Below, in pieces: positions 33,572-45,750 of a stretch of DNA of 64,000 nucleotides. The position numbers were made by a program, and so were the translations under genes. Location: positions 4,009,267 to 4,073,266 of the forward strand of contig OZ234502.1 in the NCBI GenBank assembly GCA_965153455.1. Reading direction: 5' to 3'. The notes below the pieces were generated by a model, which saw nothing but the letters and a program-made list of their open reading frames with translations, was not told where the DNA came from and ran no database searches. Each line of letters starts with the position of its first letter. The first letter of the stretch is position 1. The DNA is from Sphagnum compactum. Its lineage: Eukaryota; Bryophyta; Sphagnopsida; Sphagnales.

Positions 33572-36500
33572 GGCATTTTGAGCAAGAAGTGGCCCTCGTT
33601 TATGGAGGGATTGCATTAACTACCATTGCAAAATGCAAAAATTAGTGAAAGTGATCTAGGCTGACTTACACATTGTGTTTGCATATCCCTATGTGATTTC
33701 AAGAACTGAAATAGGTAATTTCCACTTATGGTTTCAATCCCTTCTTTGAGAAATTGTGCCAATGTTCCACCTATCCAATATAATCGCGACTTAAAATTTG
33801 TTATCCTAGACTATGATTAAAAGGTTTTTTATGTTGTTGTCCTTGGGCAAGGAAAGTGTGTGCATGAACGTTGAACAACACATTTCTTTTGTGACCAATC
33901 ATGGATAAATGCACTAGAGGCATCATGTTTCTACAATGGATTTTGGCAAACTAAAAGGTAATTAATCCTTGACTTTGCAAACCATGCTGGATTTGATCAT
34001 TAATGATTTCCTAGGTCATAGACTTTTACCTGGTTATGTACATGGGTATGTGCACTTGCCCTACTTGTAAAAACCTCATAACAAGAAGTGGATAATCCAA
34101 TAGTTTCACAAAACTAATGTGCATGGGACCTTAAGTTGCAAAGCCAGAAACTAGTGTTGGCAAGTTCAGCCTGTATTAGGGAGGTTTAGGTCTAGGTTCC
34201 CAGTCAAGTTTTAGGTTATCTGGACTGGGGCCCAAAATTTTGTTAAAACTAGATTTAAATTTGGACACAGGCAACTAGCCTTGTGTTGGAATAGAAACCT
34301 GAACTTGGATCATGTTGTCATTGCTTTTTAAGCAGGTGCATGTTTTTTTTTAGTTATATACGTACAATATTTTTAAAAGGGCATCTTTTTTGGAGCAAAA
34401 TTTCACTAGATAGCCCTAGTAACTTAGGCCCTTCTCTTTTGGTAGCAGAAATCCTGAGAAAAAGTCAAATTAAATTGTGTACATTTTTCCCTATGATTTG
34501 ATGGAGGGGTCATAACGCTTCACACTAGCTACCCTTGTCATCTCATTATTTCCCTTATCACTCCTCCATCACCTATTATTCCCCTTGTTGCTTCAATATT
34601 TATGGGTGACTAGACTTACTCTAATAGCCGCTAGCTTAAGGATTACTTGCACCTTTGACAAGTGTCACCATTTTGTTTTTAGTTGAAATTTTAGGGGATT
34701 GTCATTTCTTCTTTGTTGGTGCATTTTTGGGAGCCACACTAACAATTTTTTTTAACCTAGACAAAATATAGGTCCAACTCAAGACCTGATTTAAAACCTC
34801 CCCCTCTCCAACTAAAAACTATAGTTGAATTTGGTTCCTTTCCAAATCAAGAATTGAACAACACTAGTGCAAATTAGTGTTGGGTGGCTTTATACTTATT
34901 CACTTATAACCAGATCCATAACTGCATTTTCTAGGTGTAAAATGATTAATGATTGTACAAGTCTCTTCGAACAATCAAACAAGGCCTACCAAACAAGTAG
35001 AGGAGTATTATATTGAATCTCTTTTCAAGTGGCAAATTAACTAATGCATGTAGCATAAGGCAAATGACAAATTCTTAACTATTGTATTCAAAGCAGGCCT
35101 ATAACCATAGGTGTGTATTGTTATTGCAAGTATGTGTGAGCCATATCGACACAACCATGTGTGATAGTTTCAATTTTTAAGAATTGCATCAAGGGTATTC
35201 GGGTGTGGAAAGGCTACTAGGGGTTTTTAGCAACTTTATGTTAGAATAAGGAATGATGAGTGCACATGGTTGCATGGGGGGTTTTTTTTTTCCAAAATTT
35301 GATAATAGATGAATGAGGTGTAAGGTTAATTATCTTCTTCAACAAAAGTTGGTAATCATAGTTTTAGAACCTCAGTTGCACGATTAGGGGTGAGAAATCT
35401 CTAAAAGGTTGGGGTTAAAAATAGACGTCAAAATTCGTAATGTTCGGCAAAACATTGGTCTTGTTATGGTATTTAGTGGGTAGTTGTGTAAACGAGGATG
35501 TTTGAGATTCGTGAAGCAATTGAGAGGGTGTCAATGAAAGGTCCAATGGAAATAGAATAATCTTCAAACATTGTAAGTGTGAGATTAATTTGAGACAACA
35601 TAACGATAAATAGTGTGATAGGGTGGCAATGGTAACATGGATTTCATTATGAGTGAAGCTTTTATTCAGGTCATGGATAAGTTCCATGAAGAGCTGCAAT
35701 TACATGTTGAGTCTTGGGCTTTGCCACAGATAGTTCATAACTGCAGGAAATCTAAGATGCATCGAATGATGTGAACAAAATAATCTGCCTTCCTATTAGA
35801 AGGCAGTCGACGAATTAAACCACGCAACCAACGATAGTGTCCAACGCTATGAATTGAAGACCATGCAAAGATGGAGGTGTTTTCAATTTCAAAAAAATCG
35901 TCATGGACGGTTTTAGGTTCATCACTAAAAGCGGGGTCAACTTACAACAAAATCACCAAGGTGCGGGAGTTCGGAGAAATGTGATAATACCAAGCTCAAA
36001 GGGGTTCAACTTCGAGATGAAGGCACACCTCTCGTAGTTCAAGATCTTCATCACAAGAATGCTACATCAATGTCAAATCTAAAGATGACTCTCGATATTT
36101 CATTCACTTGTGTGACTTGAGGCCCGTAAGATGTGGTCATATGCGATGCCATGAATTCAAGGAAAGGACAAAAAAATCGTCAATCAAAATCAAATCGACA
36201 ATGAATGTGTGGAAGACTTGTTACATCAAGATGTGTGATTGTAATTTATAGGTCAAGGAAAACGATGGAAAGGCGTAAGTAACGATCTAAAATCATGGTA
36301 AAGTAAAACTTTAAGATCAATGAAAAAAAAAATTAAAGTAAAATTTGTTGGGGGAAAGTGAAAAGAGGTGAAAATGATGATTCTCCTTTTCCTTCCATTG
36401 GCCACCAAACATTGGAACTTTCCATTGGCCATTGAATTGGGGTCTTCTTTCACCTCTTTCCTTCATCTTTTCTTTAAAGGGCAAATTCAGATCATTTGGG

Positions 36501-36760
36501 GCTCTCTTTTTCCAAACATAACTTTAGATTTGAATTTTAGGGAAATTTGTTCCTATAACTTTCCTTGAGAGGAGAATAATGATTAGTCTTATGTCGTGAC
36601 GTGTAATGTCGTGATGTTTGGTGTCGTAAAGGTGTAAATCCATAGTAAACTTTACCAAACAAAAAGACTAAAACCAGTCAGAAACTAATCAACCAAAAAG
36701 AGATGCACACACATATATATGCAATGCACAATAAGAGGCTCAGATGAAATTCTCATATAT
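33572..36760. other. Intergenic, probably including gypsy 3' LTR at its right end
   Basis: No gene recognised. The portion just left of the polypurine tract at 36761 should be the 3' LTR of the minus-strand gypsy element, but I could not match it to a second LTR and so cannot bound it. Confidence 0.35.
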
Positions 36761-36767
36761 CCCCCCC
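36761..36767 (-). promoter_or_regulatory. Polypurine tract of the gypsy element
   Basis: Seven consecutive G on the minus strand, 3' of the gypsy pol stop codon, in the position where second-strand DNA synthesis is primed. The 3' LTR would begin immediately to its left (minus-strand TATATGAG...). Confidence 0.5.
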
Positions 36768-36808
36768 AGACCTAAGCCGAGAAAAGTGTGGCATGGTCTG
36801 AGTAGAAA

Positions 36809-37564
36809 TCAAGGTGCTGTAGGAAAACATGATGAACAGTACCAAATGTCGGCGGGAACTTGAGTGAGCTCTGGCTTGAGGCAGAATAGATGGTATCCAC
36901 CATTACAATTATCACAAAGCAGCATCTGATTAGCATCGTCTGTCTTTTGACCTACCTGACATGGATAGTCAAGTGGAGGAATCCAAGTCGATGTGATGAT
37001 GGTAGGATCCAAGTTCGACAGGTGGAAGGGCGCACAATTTGTGGAGTGATCCCGAATTGTGCGTCCGTTAGCTCCTTGCAACTCCAACACACTTGAAGGC
37101 ATGATCGCCTTAATCTTCAAGATAGTGCGATCGGAAGAAATGTCTAGAATATTATTAGGTTGCCATTGGAGATACAAAAAATCACCAACATCAAATTGTC
37201 TCACCTTAGGTTTGTAATTGCCACCTCGTGTGTGTGCATACCGTAAGGTGTCTTGATGTTATGCAATGGACAAATTTTCCATGGCCATGGGCATAACCCT
37301 CCTGAATAGAGCAGCCCTCTCTGCGATGACCCTAGCCCAAGTGGCTAGGGAGTCCAAGTCCACAACCTTGTCCATTTGAGCAGTAATGGAAGAGGGTGGA
37401 ATGGGGTGTCTCCCAAAAAGTAGAAAGTAAATAGTGAAATGAAACAAAGAGGCGTGTTTGGACATTTTGTAACCCATGGCGATGTAAGGTAGGGCCAAGT
37501 CCCATTCCTCTTTGTTCCCAGTGAGGCAAATCTTCCGAAATCCCTTCTTGCATGTCTGAACCAT
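36809..37564 (-). pseudogene. Gypsy integrase C-terminus fused to a PHD-type zinc finger
   Basis: One minus-strand frame with a single TAA (Gln position) near 37256. It begins in the integrase (EEWDLALPYIAMGY, FLLFGRHPIPPS), passes through the C-terminal beta-rich segment (KPKVRQFDVGDFLYLQ, then VLELQGANGRTIRDH), and ends with a Cys/His cluster at 36961-36812. That cluster reads CQVG, then MLLCDNCNGGYHLFCL, then WYCSSC. It fits the PHD pattern C-x2-C ... C-x2-C-x4-H-x2-C ... W-x-C-x2-C, except that the second Cys is Gly (one T-to-G change). PHD fingers usually read histone H3 tails, so here it may replace the chromodomain used by chromoviruses to choose insertion sites. Confidence 0.8.
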
Positions 37565-38230
37565 CTTCTCTACAAGGCCATTAGCTTGGGGATGATCCCT
37601 TGAAGTTTGGCAATGGTCAATGAGAGCATGATCAAGTAGGTCTTAGAATTCTCCTCTGAATTCTGATCCTTGATCAGTAAGGCACTCAGCACAAGCCCCA
37701 AACCTACTTAGGACCTGTTGTAAGAAAACCTGGCTGGTGCTGTGTGATGACTTGTCCAGCAGCGCAACAAGTTCAACCCACTTTGAAAAATGTTCAATCA
37801 TAATCATGATGTAGACATTACCCCTAGAGGTTTGTGGTAACTCTCCAGCTAAATCACATGACTAGCGATAGAACATGCCCTGAATAGGGAGTGAAGAAAA
37901 CGTGAACTGTCAAGAGGAGAAGGAAGTTCTCACTCTATCACATTGTTCACACCTAGCAATGATGTCCCGAACTTGAGCATACATACCTCTCCAATGGTAA
38001 TGAGGAGTGAGAAGGCTATAAGTATGCTTAACTCCAAAGTGTCCAAGCTTCGAGTGTACCTTTCTGAATAAGACCAGGCCGTTCATGTGGTGGAAGAACC
38101 ACTTTATCGCCTTGTGCTAAGCATCGGACAAGGTGATTGTCCGTCCATGAATAACATTTGGACCGCTGTTATATGCGATCTCGATGATTTGATGTAACTT
38201 GGGGAGGGTATTCCCCATGCTGAAAAAACC

Positions 38231-39519
38231 TTAGAGTGTCCAAGTCCTCCCATATATCCACAATGGGATGCTCAACGAGGTTATATTGCAGTAATGCAAG
38301 ATAACTAGATGCATAAGATACCTGTACTGTTGGAATCTGGTTGAAGTCTTACCTGGTTTTTGAGAAATCTTCAGAGGTAATGAAGGGTCTCCGTGACATG
38401 GTATCCGCGTTCTGATTTGTAATACCAGGTTGGTGAATAACCTTGAATTCATACTCCTGAAATATAGTGCCCAACAAACTAACTTACCAATAAGCTTGTC
38501 GTTGGTCATCAACCACTTGATAGGCTGGTGGTCAGTATACAAAGTGAACTTGGTGCCATAAAGATAGGGCCTGAAATATATGACGGCCCATACAACAGCA
38601 AGACACTCCCCTTCATATGAAGAGTAGTTGCTCTCAGCCTTGTTGTTGCTTCGGGATGCATAGGCGATAACATATTCCTTGCCTTCCTCATCAAGTTGGC
38701 CAATAATAGCACCAACACCAAGAGCACTCCAATCAGTGTGTAAAATGAAGACCTTGTTGAAATCAAGTCTTTTCAGAATGGGGAACTCTGAAAGCTTTTC
38801 TTTGAGTGTGTTGAAAGCTTCTTGAGCCTTTTCACTCCATGTCTAAGCAACATCCTTCTTTAACAATGCATAGAAAGGATAAGCAATAGTACTGAAGTCT
38901 TGGACATAAATCCTATGGTAATTACATAGTCTGATGAAGCTCTTCAAAGTGTGAACATCAGTAGGATTGGGCATCTCCAAAATGGCTACTACTTTGGCCC
39001 AATGAGCATAATACCATTTGGCAAAATTTTGTGTCTAAGGTAGACTACTAAGGTGACAGCAAACTCACACTTTTTAGGATGGATCTTCATATTGACTTCA
39101 TGGAGCCTCTTGAATAACTCCTCAAGATGAGCCAAGTGCTGCAAGAGTCCCTTGCTATGCACTAGGACGTCATTTATGTAGCACTTTAGGAAATCTGCCC
39201 CTTCGAGAACCTGGTCCATGACTCGCTGAAAGAAGACAGGTGCATTCTTCAATCCAAAAGGCATCACAAGCCATTCCCACAACTTGTTGCTTCCATGGAA
39301 TGTCGTTTTCTTACGATCCTTCACAGCAAGCACAATCTAATTGAAGCCTTGCCTCAGATCCATAATTGTGAAGATGTTTGAGTCTCCAATGTTATCAAAC
39401 AGTTCTTCAGGGATGGCCATGGGGTACCTGTCCTGAGGTGTAACTAGGTTCAAAGGCCTATAATCCCCACACATCCTTTTCTCAGTCCATAATCCAGTTG
39501 AATCCTTCTTTGCTGACAT
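38231..39519 (-). pseudogene. Gypsy reverse transcriptase and RNase H, broken
   Basis: RT blocks: MCGDYRPLNLVTPQDRYPM and TIMDLRQGFN (39519-39337), a TAG at 39334-39336, then LVMPFGLKNAPVFFQRVMDQ and CYINDVLVHSKG (39333-38989). The catalytic Y-x-D-D box is YIND, so the first catalytic Asp is lost. RNase H follows with YTDHQPIKWLMTNDKL in the frame ending at 38231, and an Asn/Ala/Glu-rich SNNKAESNYSSYEGE-type segment around 38640-38590 in another frame. At least two frameshifts and one stop make it inactive. Confidence 0.85.
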
Positions 39520-40089
39520 TACTGTAGCGGTTACAAAATCAGAACTTGATGGCTAAATGAAACCAGCCTCATGGAGTTCTTTGCATCTTTCATCTACCAG
39601 TTCCCACTCATGCTTGCTCAACCTATGCCTCTTCCGATATATGGGTGTCTCATCTGTAAGGTCTATAGAGAACTACATGGTCTTACACCTAACTAAGTCT
39701 TTCATTGAGAATGTGAACACATTCTCATGCTTAATTAGCAAGTCGGTGGCCTAGTCTTTCTCCTTCTTGGTGAGCTAGTCCCCATAATGAAAGTGTAGTT
39801 GGAAACACATGGAATGGAGTTGGAAAGTGTGTTTGAAGAACCTAGTGTATTGGGTTCTCCACTATCCAACTACGTAGATACGTAAAAGGTTGTAATTGTT
39901 TCTCCAAAAGTTGATGTACCTCCAAGTGTATTAGAAACAACTTGAGTCAAATTACATGGTACCTCCTCCCCCCCAACACTAAGAGTGAAGTGTAGAGTGT
40001 TGAAGATAGGCAAGTGTACTTGGTCGGGGTGCCATGTAGTCGCATTGCCAGAACTGCAAGCTAATTGAATCAGTATTGTTGTTGTGTAC

Positions 40090-40538
40090 ATTTGAAAGAG
40101 TACATAGGTTACCAATAACCATGTAAAGGAGTTCAGGTCCATGCCTCTCCCCAATAGAGCGTTACGCTCCAATCTAATCACCTTGGTGTGATTAATAGTG
40201 CTAGTTTAGAACCCCATAACCCTTTCTCTTTCTTTTGGGCTTGGTTCATCCCAAGTGGCTGAAGCATGACGATACACTAGGCTTGGTCCAGCTCCCTGAA
40301 AGGTGTGTGCTCCTGGGAAGGAGACAAAGGTGCGCCAAGCACCTCTTGGTTTTCCTATTGTGTTCATTGGAAACTAAGGAGGTTTCTCTTGCCTTGTTAC
40401 TGGTTGGCAAGAACTCTGATTATCCAATATGTGAGAAACTTGCAGGTTGGGGTCTCTGATGGTGTATCTCAGAGCCAACTGCAGAACTGAGAGTGGTGCA
40501 AGGTTAGTCCACTAATTGCGCAGCCGGTGCACATAGGA
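40090..40538 (-). pseudogene. C5 cytosine DNA methyltransferase, C-terminal half, inside the gypsy pol
   Basis: A single minus-strand frame from the copia B LTR junction (40538) to about 40090, with three in-frame stops. It reads SYVHRLRN*WTNLAP, later NTIGKPRGAWRTFVSFPGAH, then ATWDEPSPKERERVMGF, and finally ERNALLGRGMDLNSFTW. This order (YAHR-x-R-x-x-WTNL, PRGA-x-x-TFVSFPG, WDEPS-x-x-ER-x-x-MGF, and a Gly-x-x-Met-Asp-Leu motif X) is the target-recognition-to-motif-X part of C5 DNA methyltransferases of the kind reported inside some eukaryotic retrotransposons. The SAM-binding FGG/DxFxG region and the catalytic Pro-Cys motif are not present: they would lie at the 50110 junction, where sequence is deleted. 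Identification rests on pattern recognition without a database search. Confidence 0.72.
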
Positions 40539-40540
40539 AC

Positions 40541-41027
40541 TATTGGAAACAACTTGAAAACAAGCAAGAAATGAAAGCTTCAAGGTTTATGAAATGGAAC
40601 AATTATATTAACTAACAAGAAGATTACAAAGGTTATATGCTTCAAATGCTACAATCACAAAACTATGGCTTGCAACAACTAACAAAGCTTGAAGGTTCTA
40701 TGTGCACTCAAAAACCATGAAAGGAGAGAATGAAAGATAACTCAAAACCATTCCATTATATACTAACTCCTAACCCTAAAGTAGCCGCCACTTAACCCTA
40801 ACCTAGCCGCCGCCTAACCCTAGTCGACACCAAACCCTAACCCTAGCTGCCGCCAAACCCAAACCCTAGCCGCCGCCAAGCCCTAAGTAGCCTCCACTTC
40901 CAAACCCTAACCACCATTATTCAACCTAACCTAACTACTATAAGGATGTGAATACTATTCATCCTTTTGATGAATGTTTCACACATTCATCAACATTGGG
41001 AATTAGAAACGAATAGTATTTCTAACA
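40541..41027 (-). repeat. 3' LTR of copia B (487 bp)
   Basis: Begins TATTGGAAACAAC and ends TTTCTAACA on the plus strand (TGTTAG...CCAATA on the coding strand), the same termini as the LTRs of A. It sits directly inside the gypsy methyltransferase frame at 40540. The LTR carries the CCCTAA/GCCGCC mosaic. The 5' partner LTR is missing. Confidence 0.9.
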
Positions 41028-41340
41028 CTCCCACTCTATGAAGTTTCTAATCCGAACATGCTTATCAATTTGTAATGTCGTTCTTTCGGTAATGCCTTAG
41101 TAAGCACATCCGCCACCATCTCTTCCGTTGAACAATATTCGAACGTAACTTCGCCATTTTCAACTCGTTCTCGAACAAAGTGATGCTGAACATCAATGTG
41201 CTTTGTTCGAGCATGTTGCGTGGGATTCTTCATCAATAATATTGCACCTTGGTTGTCACATCGAATCACCATCGCCTTCTTCTCTTTCATGTACCCTAAT
41301 TCTTTCATGAGCTTTGTCATCCATATGGCTTCCTTGGTAG
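41028..41340 (-). pseudogene. Copia B, RNase H C-terminus
   Basis: The last part of the copia B polyprotein: [57 protein letters not shown], and the terminal GLETS. It is the continuation of the frame at 46910-50104, separated by insertion of copia A. A polypurine tract (AGAGTGGGAG on the minus strand) follows before the LTR. Confidence 0.9.
41336..41340. repeat. Target-site duplication of copia A, left (GGTAG)
   Basis: GGTAG here and at 46910-46914 flank element A. Removing A and one copy restores the RNase H codons of B (..AT-KEAIW..). Confidence 0.93.
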
Positions 41341-41830
41341 TATTGGAAACAACTTAAAAACAAGCAAGAAATGCAACACTCAAGGTTCATGAAATGGAAC
41401 AATTGTATTAACTAAAAGAAGATTACAAAGGTTGTATGCTTCAAATGCTACAATCATAAAACTATGGCTTGCAACAACTAACAAAGCTTGAAAGTTCTAT
41501 GTGCACTCAACAACCATGAAAGGAAAGAATGAAAGACAATTCAAAACCACTCCATTATATACTATCTCCTAACCCTGAAGTAGCCGCCACTTAACCCTGA
41601 CCTAGCCGCCACCAAACCCTAACCCTAGTCGCCGCCTAACCCTAGCCGCCACCAAACCCTAAACCTAGCCGCCGCCTAACCCTAACCCTAGCCGCCGCCA
41701 AACCCTAAGTAGTCTCCACTTCTAAACCCTAACCTAACAACTACAAGGATGTGTATACTATTCATCCTTTTGATGAATGTTTAACACATTCATCAACATT
41801 GGGAATTAGAAACGAATAGTATTTCTAACA
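41341..41830 (-). repeat. 3' LTR of copia A (490 bp)
   Basis: Starts TATTGGAAACAAC, ends TATTTCTAACA (plus strand). Nearly identical to 46420-46909. Confidence 0.95.
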
Positions 41831-41842
41831 CTCCCACTCTAT
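41831..41842 (-). promoter_or_regulatory. Polypurine tract of copia A
   Basis: On the coding strand the purine-rich AGAGTGGGAG lies immediately before the 3' LTR TGTTAG. The same tract is seen at 41028 (B) and, with one change, at 59874 (C). Confidence 0.75.
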
Positions 41843-42330
41843 GAAGTTTCTAATCCGAACATGTTTATCAACTTATGATGTCGTTCTTTAGATAATACCT
41901 TAGTAAGGACATCCGCCACCATGTGTTCGGTTGGACAATATTCAAATCGAACTTCTCCATTTTCGACTCGTTCTCGAACAAAATGATGTTGTACATCAAT
42001 GTGTTTTGTTCGTGCATGGTGAGTGGGATTCTTGGTCAATGATATCGCACCTTGATTGTCGCATCGAATCACCATCATTTTCTTCTCCTCCATGTATCCT
42101 AAATCCATCATCAATTTTGTTATCCATATGGCTTCTTTTGTGGCTTGCGTGTTCGCCATGTATTCGGCCTCCGTGGTGGACAATGCTATTGTGGGTTGTC
42201 GTTTGCTACTCCAAGAAATCGCTCCACCTCCAATCATGAAAACAAACCCTGTGGTGGACCTCCTATTTTCAAGATCACCACCCCAATCCGTATCAATATC
42301 CAAGAACTTCCTTGGATGGTGTTCCACCAA
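41839..42330 (-). pseudogene. Copia A RNase H
   Basis: Continues pol after a two-base deletion at about 42285. Contains [56 protein letters not shown] and [18 protein letters not shown]. Removes the RNA strand during reverse transcription when intact. Confidence 0.9.
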
Positions 42331-45073
42331 ATTGTAATTTCATTTGCAATGTACCTTGCAAATATCGAAAGATTCGTTTGACGGCCATCCAATGCTCCAT
42401 GTTAGGGTTCGCCATGTGTTGACTCAACACGCTTATTGGGTATGCCAAGTCGGGTCGTGTGCACAACATGGCATACATCAAAGACCCAACCGCTTGTTGA
42501 TATGGAAATCCCTTTGATTCATCATTTCCATTCACATTCCTTTGTAACTTCACCTTGGGATCCAATGGAACTCCAATGGGCTTACATTCTTCCATTCGAA
42601 ACTGCTTCAATATTTCCTTGAGGTATTTGATTTGGTTGATGCGTAGGAGTCTTTCATCACGATTCCTTTCCACCTCCATCCCCAAAAAGAAATGCAACTC
42701 CCCGAGGTCCTTCATTTCAAACTTTTGACTCAATTCCTCTTTGATTTGCAAAAGTTTGTTTTGATCGTTGCACACCAAAATGAGGTCGTCCACATAGACC
42801 ACAATGAAAAACTTCACATCTCCCACTTGTGCAACGTACACACTAGGATCCGCCTCACTCTTGATAACTTCAATGCTTTTGAGAAACGCATCTAACTTTT
42901 GATTCCATGCCCTTGGAGATTGTTTCAAACCATACAAGGACTTGTGAAGCTTACACACGAGATGTTCACCTCCTTGGTGCACAAACCCTTGAGGTTGCTC
43001 CATGTAAATCTCCTCTTCAAGCTCGCCATTGAGAAATGCGATTTTCACGTCCATTTGATGGATCTCCATGTCTTCCAAGGCCGCCAATGCAAGAATACAA
43101 CGAATAGATGCAAATTTTGCGACCGGCGCAAAAGTTTTGTTGTAATCCACTCTGTAGGTTTGGGTAAAACCTCTTGCTACTAATCTAGCCTTGTAGCGTT
43201 CCACTTCCCCATTTGCGCCTTGTTTGATTTTGAACACCCATTTGCAAGAAACGGGTTTCCTACCGGCGGGAAGTGGTACCAAAGTCCATGTGTTGTTTGT
43301 CATGAGGGAATCATATTCTTCTCGCATCGCACACTCCCACTCCTTGGAATTTTCACATGTCAATGCTTCTTCAATATTTTGGGGCTCCTCCAAAAATGCA
43401 ACGATGGCGCACTCCACCTCTTTGGTAGCAATCCACCAATCCCGAGGCCATTCCCTTCGTTGCCTTTGAGGTCTTTCCCTCGGAATATCTTGTGAAGGTT
43501 CACAAGATGGGTTATCATTGGAAACAACAAATTCCTCTTCCGATGAAGAACTTGGTGTGGATTCACTTTGCACACCTTCCATTCTTGTTTCACTCAAAGG
43601 TCTATCTTGACTAAAGGCCAATGGTTCTTCTCCCTCAACTTCTTCATGCACAACTACATTTTCTTCTTTCTCAAGATGAGGTACACCGCCTATTTCCTTT
43701 GACCCTTCAATGAACACAACATCTCTACTTTTGATGATTCTCTTGGTTTTCACACACATCAAGCGATACGCTTTGGTGCCTTCGTAATATCCTAAAAACA
43801 CACAAGGCATGGACTTGGACTCTAATTTGGTCCTCTTCTCATCGGGGACATGTGCAAAGGCTTTACAACCAAAAACTCTCAAATGAGACACATCGGGTTT
43901 CCTACCACTCCACGCTTCTTGAGGGGTCTTGGAATCAAGAGCCTTGGTTGGACATCGATTTTTGATGTACACCGCCGTGTTCACCGCTTCGCCCCAAAAT
44001 TCAAGTTCCAACCCTTGTGCAAGAATCATGCTTCTTGCACATTCCATGATGGTTCTATTGGCACGTTCCGCAACACCGTTTTGTTGTGGGGAATAGGGCG
44101 CACTTGTTTGTCGTTGAATTCCACATTCCGCAAGAAATGCGTCAAATTTCTTAGACACAAATTCTCCTCCGTTGTCGGAACGTAGCACTTTGATTTTGTG
44201 ACCAATTTCGTTCTCCACCAAGGCCTTGTATTGTTTGAACTTTTCAAACGCTTCTCCTTTGGCCTTCAAAAGATAGACATGAGTTTTCCTTGAGAAATCG
44301 TCAATGAAAGTGAGAAAGTATCGCGCTCCACCATGCGATGTAGTCTTCATTGGCCCGCACACATCGGTGTGCACAATCTCCAAAAGTTGTGAAGCCCTCG
44401 TTGCTCCGTCCTTGGGAAATGATGTTCTTTGATGTTTGCCTTTGACGCATCCTTCACAAATGTGATGCAACGGCACTTCTTTCAAATTCATGCCATCCAC
44501 CATGGCATCTAACTCCTTAAGGCTTGCCATGTTGAGATGGCCAAGTCTTTCATGCCAAAGCATCGCACTTTCCTCCAAAGAATTTGCAATGTGTGCCATG
44601 TCCCTACGCACCTTCACATTAAGAAGGTACAAGTTCTTGTCCCTTCGTGCTTGCGCCACAACAACTCCTCGAGCATCGTTGACCTTGCAACCATCCTTGT
44701 CAAACTCCACATTGAAACCTTCCGAAATGAGTTTGCTCACCGAAATGAGATTATTCTTCATTTTTGGAACATGAAGAACTTGGGTGATGGTTGTGTGTGT
44801 CAATTGGCCTCCCACTTGCAATGTGGCTTTGATGCTCCCCTTGCCAATGGCCTCCAAAACGGTGTCATCACCCATGAACACCCTCCTTGGGGAAATGTGC
44901 TCGTACGTGGTAAAACATTCTTGTTCGAATGTCATGTGTTGCGTTGCACCCGAATCGACAATCCAATCATACGTGGTATGATCATTGGCACTCAATGCCG
45001 CAACAAACATTCGCTCATGATCTTCACAAGCTTGATTAACTTTTTCTTTTTCATCATTTTTTTCTTCAAACAA
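42293..45073 (-). CDS. Copia A pol: protease, integrase, reverse transcriptase (926 aa)
   Basis: A long open frame. Protease motif [13 protein letters not shown] near residue 36. Integrase zinc finger H..H..C..C (HERLGHLN ... [18 protein letters not shown]) around 175-225, then the DDE residues in [16 protein letters not shown] and [14 protein letters not shown] follows with [18 protein letters not shown] and the catalytic [13 protein letters not shown]. The frame ends where a two-base deletion separates RNase H. The N-terminal residues MFEEKN come from a shifted poly-A/poly-K stretch at the gag-pol join. The antisense frames over this region are not genes. Confidence 0.92.
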   Translation of the reverse strand: MFEEKNDEKEKVNQACEDHERMFVAALSANDHTTYDWIVDSGATQHMTFEQECFTTYEHISPRRVFMGDDTVLEAIGKGSIKATLQVGGQLTHTTITQVLHVPKMKNNLISVSKLISEGFNVEFDKDGCKVNDARGVVVAQARRDKNLYLLNVKVRRDMAHIANSLEESAMLWHERLGHLNMASLKELDAMVDGMNLKEVPLHHICEGCVKGKHQRTSFPKDGATRASQLLEIVHTDVCGPMKTTSHGGARYFLTFIDDFSRKTHVYLLKAKGEAFEKFKQYKALVENEIGHKIKVLRSDNGGEFVSKKFDAFLAECGIQRQTSAPYSPQQNGVAERANRTIMECARSMILAQGLELEFWGEAVNTAVYIKNRCPTKALDSKTPQEAWSGRKPDVSHLRVFGCKAFAHVPDEKRTKLESKSMPCVFLGYYEGTKAYRLMCVKTKRIIKSRDVVFIEGSKEIGGVPHLEKEENVVVHEEVEGEEPLAFSQDRPLSETRMEGVQSESTPSSSSEEEFVVSNDNPSCEPSQDIPRERPQRQRREWPRDWWIATKEVECAIVAFLEEPQNIEEALTCENSKEWECAMREEYDSLMTNNTWTLVPLPAGRKPVSCKWVFKIKQGANGEVERYKARLVARGFTQTYRVDYNKTFAPVAKFASIRCILALAALEDMEIHQMDVKIAFLNGELEEEIYMEQPQGFVHQGGEHLVCKLHKSLYGLKQSPRAWNQKLDAFLKSIEVIKSEADPSVYVAQVGDVKFFIVVYVDDLILVCNDQNKLLQIKEELSQKFEMKDLGELHFFLGMEVERNRDERLLRINQIKYLKEILKQFRMEECKPIGVPLDPKVKLQRNVNGNDESKGFPYQQAVGSLMYAMLCTRPDLAYPISVLSQHMANPNMEHWMAVKRIFRYLQGTLQMKLQFGGTPSKEVLGY

Positions 45074-45750
45074 TTTCTCACAAAATGTCCGGGTTTCTTA
45101 CAATAAAAGCAAAGCTTCTCATTTGGCTTGTGAGTTTTGTTCACTAATGCGGTAGTCTCAGAATTCTCACATTCTTTTCTTTTGGACACTTCGTGAAGCA
45201 ACCTTACTACAACGAATTGAAGGTCTACATCTTTCGTGAACATGGACTCCAAGCTTGTGACTAAGTTATCAAAGGATGGAGGAAGGCTCATGAGGAGTAC
45301 CATGTAAACATCTTCATCCGTAATGTTCACCTCGATGGAATGTAGTTGGTCCGCAAGGGCTTTCACTGTGTTGATGTGCACAAGCATGTCATCTCCTTCT
45401 TGCATTTTGATGGTGAAGAATCTCCTTCGAAGGAACAACTTGTTGCCAATGGTCTTAGTTTCATGCACACCACAAAGAGCCTCCCACGCACTTCTCACAT
45501 TGTCACAATATTGAATGTGTGCAAGTTGGGCATCCGTGAGATGTTCGCAAAGCAATGCAAAAACCTTGGTCTCTTTTTCGTTGTAATCGGCCCTTGCAAC
45601 TTCTTCACTTGGCAAGGTGGCACTCCCATCAACAAATTTCCAAAGCCCATGTTTGGAAAGCATCATGCGCATTTTGAACTTCTAAAGGTGAAAATTGCCA
45701 CCATCAAACTTCTCCATGACTTTCAAGGACTCCATTTGAAAAGAAGACAT
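44992..45750 (-). pseudogene. Copia A gag with early stop
   Basis: Starts MSSFQMESLKVMEKFDGGNF at 45750. A TAG replaces the Trp codon of FHLWKFK (45679), and the frame reopens at MRMMLSKHGLWKFVDGSATL. It continues with the copia gag core (LFLRRRFFTIKMQEGDDML, VLLMSLPPSFDNLVTSLES) and the CCHC zinc knuckle [15 protein letters not shown] one-base loss in the following Lys run puts pol in another frame. Confidence 0.9.

Larger units (their letters stand above)
36768..40540 (-). mobile_element. Ty3/gypsy retrotransposon, 3' part: methyltransferase remnant, RT, RNase H, integrase, PHD
   Basis: The right-to-left order on the minus strand is: cytosine methyltransferase C-terminal half (40538-40090), linker, reverse transcriptase (about 39750-38890), RNase H (about 38770-38450), integrase (about 38100-37210) and a PHD-type finger (36961-36812). 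Many stops and frameshifts show it is dead. It is interrupted at 40541 by the 3' LTR of copia B. The 5' part (gag, protease) resumes at about 50110. The gypsy order with integrase after RNase H is clear. The additional methyltransferase and PHD modules are unusual. Confidence 0.85.
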
